64,000 bases of DNA from Anastatus disparis (GCA_017163975.1 JAFFSR010000344.1:1984001-2048000), one strand, 5' to 3'; shown: positions 33,555 through 44,639, counted from the first letter of the stretch. Numbers and translations: made by a program. Notes: a model not told the origin generated them from the sequence alone.

Positions 33555-34031
33555 ATGGCTGCAGCAGCATCATTGAATGAATCAAGCCCCACTAACGCAT
33601 CAAAAAAATTAAATAGTTGTGGGAGTTTTGGAAATATAAAATTACCCAAACATTTTACAAAAAAGTGCATTGCATTTTTACACGCACTTTGTCACGCGGC
33701 GTCAAAGAAACGTGACGCTCTTTTGCGCTCTGCAGATAAAAATCTCATAAGATGCATATGCGACTGTGCTTTAAATATATTAAAGGGTGGTGTTATTTTA
33801 AAAAATAAAAATAAAAACAGTTATCGAAACATAAAAATATTTTAAGAAAACTCGCTGACAAAGCCGTGACAAGTGCAAAGGTTAAAAAAATTAAAAATAA
33901 CTACATCAAAGTATAAACAAACTTCTTTATGGAAAAAAAAGTATCTACTATTACAAAGCGGTGGTGGACTTTTACCGTTATTAATCACTCCCATACTAGA
34001 CTTGCTTATGTCTGGTATTTTAAAAAAATAA
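33555..34031 (+). pseudogene. Polinton minor structural protein (GG-LPLL type)
   Basis: The first frame (33555-33845) is Ala/Ser/Lys-rich with KKCIAFLHALCHAASKKRDA. Shifted frames continue with LRKLADKAVTSAKVKKIKNN and then KKKYLLLQSGGGLLPLLITP followed by a hydrophobic tail. A Lys-rich core ending in a GG-x-LPLL hydrophobic patch just upstream of the capsid gene is a recurring Polinton small-ORF pattern. The exact role is unknown to me; a minor capsid or membrane-active role is inference. Confidence 0.55.
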
Positions 34032-34068
34032 TATAAACATCCTCTTTCCGTTAACTTTAAAAAAAAAA

Positions 34069-35091
34069 CTAAAAGAAACAGATTTCAAAACATAAGTGTT
34101 TTAAGTGTTTCGAGTGGTTGGCTGTTAAGACAGAAGAAGAACTAAAAATCATAAGTGTATACAGGAAACATTTTCTGTATTTTCTGTATACAGACACTGT
34201 AGATAAAATGAATGCGAAACCTGATGCTTTGCTAGCTGAATGCAATAAGGGTCTAGTAGAACGTTGCAAACATACTTACGCAGGTAAAATAGTTGATCTA
34301 CTCGGTCGCTTGCATTGTGATTTATTTAACCAAGATCGGCATCTTTTAAATGGCGTAGAAATAAGATTACGTTTCGTAAGATCCAAAGACGCCTTTTGTC
34401 TTATGGGCTCATCGAATGACGCAAATTTCAGTATCCACATCGTTGAGGCTACGCTTCTCGTGAGACGTGTAAAAATAAGCCCCAATATTCTATTAGCCCA
34501 CGCCAATGCACTTTCAAAAACAACGGCTAAATATCCCTTACAAGAGTAGAAGTAAAATCTATAACCATGCCTGCTGGTATTTTAGGAGATGCACTTGACA
34601 ATGTTATATTAGGACAAATACTTAAAAGAATTATTTTAGGGTTTGTAGATAATCGAGCATTCAACGGGGATCGTACATTAAACCCCTTTAATTTTGAACA
34701 TTTTAACATAAATTTTTTGTCTTTATATATCGATGGTGTTACCGTTCCGAGTAGACCATTACAACCTATTTTTACAGGTAATAATAAGCTTTACGTTGAC
34801 GCATATCATACGCTTTTCTCAGGAACAGGTATACACTTTGCGAATAAAGGTAACGAGATTACACATACAAATTATCCGGATGGTTACTGCCTTTTCGCTT
34901 TTGATTTGACTCTCGATTTATCAGCAAATTTTTGCGATCATTGGAATCTCGTTCGTCATGGCTCTATACGTACAGAAGTACATTTCGAAACAGCTCTTAC
35001 CAAAACGATAAACTGTATAATTTACTCAGAATATGATAATGTATTAGAGATCGACTCTTCGAGACAAGTTATAGTTGACTTTAACTCTTAA
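34069..35091 (+). pseudogene. Polinton major capsid protein (double jelly-roll)
   Basis: Two frames cover the protein. 34118-34549 has DLFNQDRHLLNGVEIRLRFV, SKDAFCLM and RRVKISPNILLAHANAL. 34567-35091 has ILGQILKRIILGFVDNRAFN, FLSLYIDGVTVPSRPLQP, YHTLFSGTGIHF and a C-terminus NCIIYSEYDNVLEIDSSRQV. A frameshift near 34540 joins them. The N-terminal part upstream of 34118 is broken too. The sequence matches the Polinton major capsid family, which folds like adenovirus and NCLDV capsid proteins. Confidence 0.85.
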
Positions 35092-35274
35092 ATTTAAAAA
35101 TAGAATCTATATAAATAAATGTTTTTAAAAAGAGGGGGAAAAGGGCGGAGCTTAGAAAATAAAAAGCCGGGGAGCGGCTTAATTTTTTCAAAGTCAATTT
35201 TGCCTGCTTAAATGTAGTAGTTTATAAAAAATTTTAGTTTTACTTGCGTGTGTTATAAAATTTTAAAACAAAAA
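35092..35274. other. Intergenic, GC-box before next gene
   Basis: A GAGGGGGAAAAGGGCGGAGC stretch and AAAAAGCCGGGGAGCGGCTT (small hairpin) lie between capsid gene and next ORF. Could be a terminator or promoter element; not tested. Confidence 0.3.
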
Positions 35275-35862
35275 ATGGAATTAATTATAGATATTCAACC
35301 TATTTTCTATAAAGAGTACAAAATTTTACCTAAAGAAGTTGCCGTAATTTCTCTTCAAGGAGATGCTTTTTCACGTTGGATTATAAAACCACCTCACAAG
35401 TTCTCACAGCTTAATAGTTATTTACAACGGACAAATAACTCGTTAACGAAGTTTGTGCATGATATAGAATGGTTTGAAGGTAATACAACGCTTAAACACG
35501 TGCAGGAAAATTTGAAAGCCTTTATGAAAAGTGCTTCTCATATATACGTTTCCAATCGCCCCAAAGTCGATTTTTTAACGGACATTTTAGGACGAAAACT
35601 AATTAATTTAGACGATTATGAAGTACCCAGTTTCGCAACAATAAATTCTAAATATAAAGATGAAATTTTGACCTCGTGTGTCTATCATGAAACAAAATCG
35701 TGTTTCTGGGTAAACTGTACAGTGCATAAAGCAGCTTTGTTGAAAAAATGGCTGAACGATCTGAAAATAAAATTCAGAGATTCAATTACAAAAGAAGTTA
35801 AAGAAAATAATAAACCACGCATTTTAAACTTTGAAAAAGATGAGGTGCAGGTGAAATTCTAG
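35275..35862 (+). CDS. Conserved Polinton ORF, unknown function
   Basis: An intact frame of 195 residues from Met at 35275 (an in-frame upstream Met at 35248 lies in the leader). Features: LPKEVAVISLQGDAFSRW near the start, KPPHKFSQLNSYLQRTNN, a VHDIEWFEG motif, and a late Cys-rich patch (TSCVYHETKSCFWVNC). Proteins of this pattern (a KPP loop followed by W-x-x-G) recur in arthropod Polinton-like elements, possibly with a ribonuclease-H-like fold. That is weak recall, not proof. Beyond 35862 an acidic tail continues in another frame to the transposon insertion at 36079. Confidence 0.55.
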   Translation: MELIIDIQPIFYKEYKILPKEVAVISLQGDAFSRWIIKPPHKFSQLNSYLQRTNNSLTKFVHDIEWFEGNTTLKHVQENLKAFMKSASHIYVSNRPKVDFLTDILGRKLINLDDYEVPSFATINSKYKDEILTSCVYHETKSCFWVNCTVHKAALLKKWLNDLKIKFRDSITKEVKENNKPRILNFEKDEVQVKF

Positions 35863-36068
35863 AAATTTTGGAAATATATGCAAGTGAATATCGTAAAAAT
35901 AATCCAGTATGCGATGACAGCGATGAAGAAAACAATTTAACATCATCTTCATCGACAATATTAAGTACGTTATCAAATTATTTTGCTTAAGACACAGAAG
36001 AAAACAAAGAAAATAATCCATCAAATATAAAAGATAAAGAAAAAGATATTACAAATAATACAAGTAAC

Positions 36069-36078
36069 GGTTTAAGCC
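36069..36078. repeat. Target-site duplication of the 2.4-kb element, left
   Basis: GGTTTAAGCC, repeated exactly at 38491-38500. Confidence 0.9.
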
Positions 36079-38046
36079 GAGGGGTTTCTCACTAAAATAC
36101 TCATAAAAAAACTCTTCCGCACTCTCAAGCATTCTTTAGTTCTCATGCATACTCTCCAATACTCTTTTGGCGAACGCTTTAAGTAAATGAATACGAAAAA
36201 GTTTGAAAGAGATTTAATGAGTATGCAAGAGTAAGAATGAGTATTTGTAGAATACGAATGAATATTGAAAAATAATGCAAGAGTACCAATGAGTATTCAA
36301 GAGTACGCAAGAGTACAAATAGAATTTTAGTAATATTGATTTTATTATTTTATTGATTTTGACGATAAGTCATTTTATATCATGTTTGATAAATAGAACA
36401 GATCGTAATAGATCTCATTAATATAACGCTGAATTCTGAGTCTTTATCTAACAACCCATCTCTTTATCAATATTAGTTACGTTTACGTAAAAATTATTAA
36501 TTATAACAAAGTTATAATTAAAAAAGAATGTACTTACATCAATTTATGAAATTTTCGTAGGTAAAACTTTTTCCGACTTTTTCTCAACAGGAGACAATAA
36601 AATTTTTCGTCAACTTTATGAAATATTATTACATTTCAATGTAGTGAGGACAAATAACTTGTTTTTATAATATTTTTGTAAAATAGTAATTCTAAAGGTT
36701 ATATTTTTTCATTTTGCCAATATTTAATTTTTCTCAACTGTTTAAATTCAACTTTATCCCTTGCATAGATCAACTTTTTAATCCATTTTTCACTAGTGAT
36801 TAACTTTTGGTAATAAGAATATTTTTTGTTGGGAATGACATGTAATATACAACTTATTTTTTGCCAAACATTATTTTTAATACTTAAATTTCTGATTTTA
36901 TTTTCTGAAGAGTATTTATTTTTAAATAAAATAAATCGCAACATTTCTTGTTTAAAATTTCACGTAAAGCATACCTATATTTAGAAATAGTTAAATTTAA
37001 GCTACGAATAATTAATAGATTTTGCCATCGTGCATAAGAAAAAGTTACTTATTACGAGACTTATTATGCTATTATGTTTGGTATAAGCAATATTAAATAC
37101 CTTATCAAAATTTAAAAAAAAATCTTATCGTGTTCAACCGGTAATATGTCAGTAAATAATTATATAAAATAAATAAAGTAATAGTGAAAACTATAAAAAA
37201 TTGTAATCATAAAAAGATGTGTTTTTATTGGACTAAACTACTTTATTAAATATATAAAAATGCATTTTTATATATCTGTATATTTTATAATTTAAAAATA
37301 GCCCTAATAGAAATTTTGCTAACTAAAATGGTCGATTCATCAATTATTTTTTATTTAGTTTGATATTTACAATGTAGAAAATTAATTATTACTATTATTT
37401 TAATTATTTTAGAATATTACATAAAATATGTATATGAAATGTAACCAGTAACATACAAAATATTAATGTATCAGCTTATAATTCAAATTTCCTTTTTATT
37501 CACTATATTACAAGCGAATTAATAGCTGGATTTATTTTATTAAAAATTAATGTAATAATCACTTATTTTGAGTAAAATTTTTTATAATGACATTCAATTT
37601 TAAAATAATTGAAATGTTACTTAAAATAATTTCTTACCTTATTTCACAATTTAATAATTAATTATTATTAATTAATTATTGATTGATTATTATCAACCTA
37701 TTGAATCATCGACCGATCAAGCTATCGATAGATTCATATATCAACCCATTGATTTATCAACCCATCGACCAATTAATTCATAAATATAACAACCCAAAAT
37801 AACATAGATTTATATTCAACTCAACTATTTATCAACTTATTGACCTATCATTTCATTAATCCAACGGTCCATCAACGAACCCATCAACTTTTTCCTCTTT
37901 AAACGTATTAATCTATCAATCCATTGACCCATACAATCGTCGACCCTTTGTATTTTCTTTATTAATTTCGTAATTTTGTAAATAATTAATTGCATTTTTA
38001 TTATATATATAAAATTAAAAAAATCGATGTTTTAAGTTCTTTCTTT

Positions 38047-38142
<96 letters not shown>

Positions 38143-38490
38143 GTAAAAAAAGATCTTGAAACATCGATTTTTTAAATGAATACTCTATCTAAAATTTCCG
38201 TACTCCTTAATCTTTTGAATATTCAATAATTATTTTGAATATTCATCTTACTCTTTGCATACTCTCTGATTTTTCAAATACTCAACTTACTCTTTGCATA
38301 CTCTCTGATTTTTTCAAATACTCATCTTACTCTTTGCATACTCTTTGATTTTTTCGAATACTCCTCTTACTCTTCGCATACTCTAATCAATTTTTAAACT
38401 TCAATACTCTTATAAAACTCTTGCGTACTCACAATACTCTTACAAAACTCTTACCATTCTTTGTAAGAGTATTTTAGTGAGAAGCCCCTC
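36079..38490. mobile_element. 2.4-kb TIR DNA transposon inserted in the Polinton
   Basis: 24-bp TIRs (GAGGGGTTTCTCACTAAAAT and four more bases) with one mismatch, and an exact 10-bp duplication GGTTTAAGCC. Subterminal zones at both ends are packed with GAGTATTGAAAGAGT/ACTCTTGCATACTC-like direct and inverted repeats. The long duplication and repeated subterminal zones fit a Mutator-like element, but I see no transposase. The interior is AT-rich. A minus-strand 81-aa ORF (36699-36944, with KNNVWQKISCIL) is only vaguely Myb/MADF-like. A (CA)n(TA)n microsatellite lies at 38050-38137 and ATCAACC/ATCGACC-type repeats at 37680-37950. Confidence 0.88.
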
Positions 38491-38833
38491 GGTTTAAGCC
38501 CTATTAAAGAAACACCAAGTAAGAAAGATGAATACATGTCAAATATTACAGACGATTCAACACCTTTCTACACTAACAGTAGGGGTAGTACCAGCAGATC
38601 GAATCCCACGAGTTTTGACGAGACCGACAGCATTAGTAATTAATACAGATGAAAGTTATCGACCTGGGACTCATTGGGTAGCATTATATATAGACAAAGA
38701 AGGTATAGGAACTTTTTTCGACAGTTACGGCCTACCACCTCAATCACCGTATTTCCAAAGCGCTTTAAAGAGAAATCGCACAAAATATACGTGGAATACT
38801 AAATGTTTACAACAACCAAAGTCTACAGTTTGA
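38491..38833 (+). pseudogene. Polinton adenain-like cysteine protease, truncated
   Basis: From 38528 the frame reads NTDESYRPGTHWVALYIDKE, then GIGTFFDSYGLPP and YTWNTKCLQ. These are the His and acidic-residue parts of the adenovirus-type (C5/Ulp1-like) capsid maturation protease. The expected Cys segment (Q-x-x-x-C-G) is missing: the frame stops at 38833 and other exonic sequence begins. The N-terminal coding part lies on the far side of the 2.4-kb transposon (36000-36078), as the exact duplication shows. Confidence 0.8.
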
Positions 38834-38846
38834 CAGAAGACGCGTA

Positions 38847-41206
38847 ATGCGTTTACAAAGAAGAAAGCTACAATCTATAAATTTAGCCGATGAAATTAAA
38901 TATATTAATAACGCTTTTTGGGTATGTATATCTTTACTTTAAAATACTTTTAAATTTTAAATCATTTTTATAATATTTATTTTTTTCAGAAAACACAATC
39001 AGCCCAAAGCCGGCAACCTAGGCTTCGTGTAAAAACGCCTGGGGAAATCAACGCGACATTTGACATGGAGGTATAATTTGATTTTTATTAATTATATTAA
39101 TGATATTATCTTTTTAATTATTATATTCTTTTTCTTTTCAGACAAGTACACCCAGCATACGCATCTATACAGTTATAGCGGTGACACCGCTGATGGAAGC
39201 TGTAAGTATTTTAACGTATAGTTATAAAATAATATTTCAAATATTTTCTTAAATATATTTTCCTTTTTGCTTTCTTATAGAGAAAGCATTGTATCGGTAA
39301 AAAAAAATTTTTTCTATTTTTTCATTAATTTGTACATATTTAAACTCAGGGAGTCGAAAAAAGTGGTTTCCAGTTTTTAACTTCAAATTTTGCATGCAAT
39401 TTATTTTTTTGTCCAACTTAGAGAGAAGCTATTAAAAATCTTCTTAGCTCAGTTTTTTTTAGCGCCATTTTAAAAATTCTAAAAAAATTTTGATTTTTCA
39501 TTTTTTTGATATTTGACGTAAACTACTCGAAGAATTTTCTTTAAAATTTGTATAAACATTATTTGCGACTGCCAAAAGAAGAAGAACTTTTACCAACTGA
39601 TTTTCTTAGCACACTTTTAATTTTAGATCATTTTAAAAATTTTAAAAAAAATTTTTTTTTTCATTTATTTTTTATTTTACGACAACCATAGATAGATTTG
39701 CTTCTAAATTTGTATGCAAGTTATTCGCTATTGTCTAAAGAAAACAAGTTTTGGAACACTTATTTTCTGAGCGTAGTTTTAATTTTAGAGCATTTTGAAA
39801 ATTTTGGAAAAAATCTCTATTTTTTATTTTTTTTCTATAACACAAAAACCATTCGATAGATTTGCTCGAAAATTTTTATGGAAATCATTTGCAATAGCCT
39901 AAATAAAACAAGCTTTGAAAAACTTATTTTCTCAGTGCAGTTTTAATTTTAGAGCATTTTGAAAATTTTGAATAAAATTTTTCTAATTTTTTTTATATTT
40001 TACGTAAACTACTCGATGAAGGAGCTTCAAATTATGTATGGAAATTATTTATGATTCTCAAAATAAAATGAACTTTTGAAAACTAATTTTCTTCAATTTT
40101 CTTAGCGCACATTTAATTTTAGAGCATTTTGAAAATTTTGAAAAAATTTTTTATTTTTAATTTCTTTTCTATTGCACAAAAATCACTCGATGAACTTGCT
40201 CAAAAATTTTCATGCAAATTATTCACTGTGCTTTGGAAAACTTATTTTCTTAGCGCAGTTTTAATTTTAGAGCATTTTGAAAATTTTGGAAAAAATGTTC
40301 ATATTTCATTTTTTTTCTATTACACAAAAGCCATTCGATAGATTTGCTCAAAAATTTTCTTACAAATTATTTGTTATTGTCTAATTAAAGCAAGCTTGGA
40401 AAAATTTATTTTCTTAGCGCAGTTTTAATTTTAGAGCATTTTGTAAATTTTAAATAGAATTTCACTTATTTTTTGGTATTTTACGTAAACTACTCGATGA
40501 AGTAGCTTAAAATTATGTATAGAAATTATTTACGATTGCCTAAATAAAATGAACTTTTGAAAATTGGTTTTCTTAGCGTAGTTGTAACGTTAAAACGTTT
40601 TGAAAATTTTAAAACAATGTTTATTTTTCAATTATTTGGTATTTTTTGTAAACTATTCGATGAAAATGTTTCAAAATTTGTATGCAAGTTGTTGGTTATA
40701 GTGTTAAGAAGACAAGCTTGGGAAAATTAATTTTATAAACGCATTTTTAATTTTAGAGCATCATAAAATCACATTATGCAAATGGCAAAAGTAAGAAAGA
40801 GTAAAATTCATATAGTTTTTGTAGGTATTAAGACAGCCTTCAATACAGAGGATCGGGACATTTATATTAAAATCGTATTTAAAAAAATAAAATCAAATTA
40901 CTCTAACTTAATGCGCTCTATGAGAAAGCATTGCGCCAAAGCACTTGGCAGCGTTTTTGATTTCAGTTTACATCGAATCACTTGTTTAAATTTTATAACG
41001 AAGTCGTTGACAACAGCGATGACTGCATTAACAATTCTTATTCTGTAAGTATTTTTAAAATTGCATATTATCATCATAAAATAATTAAATATTTATTAAA
41101 AAATTTTTTTTTTCGATTTTAGGCTGAAGCTCTGGATGAAGAAAAATCCAGATTGGACAAACTGAAGAAATCCGGCAAAAGATTTATCAAAAAATTAAAT
41201 GAATAA
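38847..41206 (+). CDS. Small five-exon gene, unknown product, satellite in intron
   Basis: Five segments with consensus splice sites all join in phase 0: 38847-38921, 38990-39070, 39142-39201, 40967-41044 and 41123-41206 (TAA). Donors are GTATGT, GTATAA, GTAAGT and GTAAGT; acceptors are TTTTTTCAG, TTTTCAG, TGATTTCAG and GATTTTAG. The product is about 125 residues, basic at the start (MRLQRRKLQSINLADEIKYI), then LRVKTPGEINATFDME, and ends AEALDEEKSRLDKLKKSGKR plus a Lys-rich coiled tail. I do not recognise it. Consistent phase over five exons is unlikely by chance. Intron 3 (39202-40966) is filled by a satellite block. Frame from 38833 upstream could also continue an earlier exon. Confidence 0.5.
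39290..40964 (+). repeat. Satellite-type block, copy A (about 200-bp units)
   Basis: Starts GAGAAAGCATTGTATCGGTA, followed by about seven diverged units of roughly 190-230 bp. Each has TTTTAATTTTAGAGCATTTT, CTCGATGAATTTGCTC-like and TTTTCTTAGCGCAG motifs. Ends AAGCATTGCGCCAAAGCACT and TGGCAGCG. A second block with the same first and last sequences lies at 45590-47425, so start and end are defined: it behaves as a unit and not as a simple array. Confidence 0.8.
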
Positions 41207-41535
41207 GACTGTATTGTATATTATTTTGTTTTTAATATATATATATATATTAAAATTATTTGTTTTTATTCTACCCTATATCATACCCATCCTAACCTTT
41301 TTCATCCACTTCACTCTTCAACACACCAAAATTTATTCAATTTAATTTTATATAAAAATTTTTTTTATATGCATTTTTTCTTTTATATTATTTAAAAATT
41401 TTTTAATTTTTTCTTATATAATTTTCTCATAAATTTTCTTAAACATTTTTTATTCATATTTTATCTTTTTTTCTAAAACTTTTTATTATTATTTAAAATT
41501 TTTAACTAAATTTTTTTGATGTAAATTCATATATT
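41207..41535. other. AT-rich, no gene
   Basis: TA run at 41238-41251 and T-rich DNA leading into the right TIR. Confidence 0.4.
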
Positions 41536-42091
41536 TCTACCCTCGATGTGGGCTATAACGTCAAGAGGGGTAACCAGTACTCTTCGCTGCTGTCCACAAA
41601 GCCCAACGCTTACGGGTTCCCTGTACGGTAAGTAAGAGAGCGATGTCTCCACACCGATGCATGCTATAGCATCAAGAGGGGTAAGTATACATCTCTCCGT
41701 TGCTCTCTTCAACACTCACAGAACCCTGTACGGTAAGTTAGAGAGGGGGCGTCTACACTCAGATGTCAGCTATAGCGCCGAGAGGGAAAATACACCTCTT
41801 CGTTGCTCTCAGATTTCAGCTATAGCGCCGAGAGGGGAAGTATATCTCTCCACGAAGCAATGCCTAACGCTCACAGACCCCTGTACGTGAGCTCGGAGAG
41901 GGGGTGTCTACCTCAGATTTCAGCTATAACGTTGAGAGGGAAAATACACCTCTTCGCTGCTCTCAACGAGCTCAGAAACAAAGTCCATCTTGCCCTGGGG
42001 AGGGGGAACCCATAACGCGAGGGAAAGGCGCGAGAGAGACAGACGACTGTGACGTCATGTTTGGGTGCGCTATAGCTCGGTTTACTCTACT
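41536..42091 (-). repeat. Polinton right TIR with tandem units
   Basis: Inverted match to 21072-21390 plus extra copies of a unit of about 105 bp holding CTATAGCGCCGAGAGGGGAA, CTCTTCGTTGCTCTC and CTGTACGGTAAGT boxes, so this TIR is about 555 bp against about 320 on the left. Small ORFs inside are repeat translations. Confidence 0.88.
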
Positions 42092-42097
42092 TTCGCA
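42092..42097. repeat. Target-site duplication, right
   Basis: TTCGCA, against TTCGCT at 21066-21071. Confidence 0.7.
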
Positions 42098-42357
42098 GCG
42101 GCCACGTATTCCCCTCGTAGGACGTATAAGGTATGAGAATAAAATTTACTTACCCTAAGATAGTGATGACAGCGATGTACACGTAGAACATCCTCTCGTT
42201 TTAATAGTTCTTTTTATAGTTAACGCTTCCTTCGTAGTACCGTTGAAGTTGCTTATTGTAGATGTTGCTTTTTTCACAAGTGATGTTGTAGTTGTTTCTT
42301 GTAGGTATATATATTTTCCTTCACAAGTGATACCCCACATCTAGCACCACTTTTTTA

Positions 42358-43171
42358 TGTTACGTTTTCACGTTATTGATTTATTATATTATGGGTATCT
42401 TTTTATCACGACTAAGCTTTGTAAATCCAAGTAGTTAATTTGTGTGAAGATAATTAATTAAATGACACGATAATTAAAATAAACTGATAGATTGATTATT
42501 ACGTTAATCGCGGGAGAGAGAAATGTCTACTGTACTACTGGTGTAAAATCGCTGATACGTCCTCGCTGCGTTGATCGTGAATTCGTGCTTCTCTATGCTC
42601 TGGTCGGGTTCTAGTAGGGCCCAGCGTGGTTCGCCCGGTCGTATTTATACTTGCTGGTTCGTAGTTTTTCACTTCTCTATTCTTCTAGAAGCTTCTGTTT
42701 TATATGATTTACTTTGTTCGTTCCCTACACACCGAGAGAGTTTTGCCTCAACAAACATGATGCGCGACGCACTAGAAAAAGTGATGCGTTTTGCATCGTA
42801 AATCGCGCATACTGCTTTGCATTTCTTAATTCATGCATCACTTTTTCTCGTGCATAAGTCGAAATACAGTGCGTGAGGTGGCGCGCCGCATCGAAAAATT
42901 CCATGCTTGTTTAGACATGCATCGATATTTATCGTTAATGCGAGCCACCTTGTGGCCCGTTTTAAAAGCGCACCATCGTTTATGATGCAAAACTTTCGCC
43001 GTGCAGGTCTTAACTTGTCGGCTAGTTCGTCATCATTTCTTTCGATCGCGAGTTATTGCTAGCTGGTTTCAGACGTCTAGTCAGCGCTTTCTTACTGGCT
43101 TATACATTCAGTTTAATATATTTCTTATACTTCTACGTTTTATTATTTTCTAGAATATTCCACCCGTAACA
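42358..43171 (-). repeat. Candidate LTR (814 bp)
   Basis: Ends TGTTACG and CGTAACA form a 7-bp inverted pair in the TG..CA form usual for LTRs. The interior has a GC-richer, promoter-like half. The adjoining 42098-42357 holds a minus-strand frame of 61 codons (CEGKYIYLQETTTTS) that could be the beginning of a gag. No second LTR and no target duplication were seen. Orientation is assumed from that frame. Confidence 0.4.
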
Positions 43172-43334
43172 ATATAAAACAAAATTTATAGCAAAAAATA
43201 AGATACATCTTTCTATTATCATACATTTTTTTTTCAAATAATATTTATCAAATTCTCATTAAAAAGCATTCGATTTCAACATTTTTCATGAGCAATTTAA
43301 AAAATATTAACTTTAGAGAAAAATGTATAATATA

Positions 43335-43607
43335 AATAATATTAAAAATAAAAAAAAAACTTTTTAATGTACCACGTTTTTATAATGAACCAAAAAGTAT
43401 AAAATAATGTGTAATAAAATGAAAAATGAATAATGATTTGAAATAAAAAAAACGTGGGGCGCATGTTTATTATTATGTATTGTATGCGCCCCACGTTTTT
43501 TTTATTTCAAATCATTATTCATTTTTCATTTTATTACACATTATTTTATACTTTTGGTTCATTATAAAACGTGGTACATAAAAGTTTTTTTTTATTTTAA
43601 TATTATT
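43335..43607. mobile_element. Hairpin MITE (ACGTGGGGCGC loop stem)
   Basis: Near-perfect inverted repeat of about 270 bp. The arms carry AATGTACCACGTTTTTATAA and AAAAAACGTGGGGCGCATG; the loop is about 20 bp around 43468. A partial copy of the outer arm follows at about 43600-43680 (AAAACGTGGTAGATTG). Confidence 0.88.
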
Positions 43608-43984
43608 TTATACTTTTTAGTTCAATTAAAAACGTGGTAGATTGAAAATTTTTTTATTTAAATATTATCTTATACATTTTGGTATTATTATTATTATTAA
43701 TAATATTATTTATCGTGTTGTCCAACAGTGCATATTATATAGCATATATATTGTTGTCAAGGGACTAAAACGTGTTTCATCTATTTTTTTAGAGAACACG
43801 TAATCACATGGTGAGTTTCCCGCCATTTTGACGATAATGACGCCATTAGAAATTCGACCAAGATTTATTGTTTTATGCATTGTTAGACCATAAAATGAAT
43901 AAAATACAGTCTCAAATTTTATATGTACAATACAAAATGCTGTAATTTATGTCTAATTGCAATATGAGAAGTTAAAGAATTTTA

Positions 43985-44460
43985 AAAATTTTCGAAGATG
44001 GTTAGACACTAATGTTAAAAGTATATCTATATATAAAATCTTCAAAATTTCAATTTTTCCAATATCTCCGTATATAATTGTATTAATATATTTTTCGGTG
44101 GGAATATATATTTAATTATATTATCCAACAATGCATGCAAAAATATAATATTGAATATTATATATTTGAATTATAAGATATATTAATATATTAATATATT
44201 TGATATATTAATATATTAATATATTTGATATATTAATATATTAATATATTTGATATATTAATATATTAATATATTACTATATTAATATATTACTACATTT
44301 GATATATTAATATATTAATATATTAATATATTAATATATCAAAAGAAGATTTTTAAAATTTTCGAAGATGTTTAGACACTAATGTTAAAAGTGTATCTAT
44401 ATATAAAATCTTCAAATCTTCAATTTTGCCAACATCTCCGTATATGATTGAATATATTAA
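43985..44460. repeat. Direct repeats flanking an ATATTAATATATTTGAT array
   Basis: TTTTCGAAGATGGTTAGACA with following sequence (about 100 bp) at 43985 recurs at 44350. Between them (44165-44340) are tandem copies of a 27-bp ATATTAATATATTTGAT unit. Confidence 0.8.
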
Positions 44461-44504
44461 TATATTGTTCGGTAGATATATATATTTTTTTTATAATATT
44501 GCAT

Positions 44505-44592
44505 TGTCATCCAGTTCCGAGCTATATTTAAAATTTCAAGTCTCTAGCTCATCAGGAAGTTAGTTTACAATCGGTTGCAAAATTCGTACCGA

Positions 44593-44639
<47 letters not shown>

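Larger units (their letters stand above)
21072..42091. mobile_element. Maverick/Polinton, 21.0 kb, degenerate, with nested insertions
   Basis: Bounded by TIRs that begin AGTAGAGTA, the AG start being typical of the group, and by a near-perfect 6-bp duplication. Contents: family B DNA polymerase on the minus strand (left), and packaging ATPase end, minor protein, major capsid protein, a conserved unknown ORF and adenain-like protease on the plus strand (right). Every gene is broken. No RVE-type integrase is seen. The middle (about 26.3-33.0 kb) is foreign DNA, and a 2.4-kb TIR transposon splits the right part. Polintons are virus-like self-synthesising transposons; this one cannot be active. 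Confidence 0.9.

Noticed and set aside
36699..36944. 81-aa minus-strand ORF with a vague Myb/MADF look
   Set aside because: Too short and too weak; composition follows the AT-rich interior of the 2.4-kb transposon.
40776..41048. 90-aa single-frame ORF
   Set aside because: Crosses the splice acceptor at 40966; a different frame from 40967 fits the multi-exon model better.
41527..42158. Four ORFs within the Polinton right TIR
   Set aside because: Repeat translations of the TIR units, on both strands.
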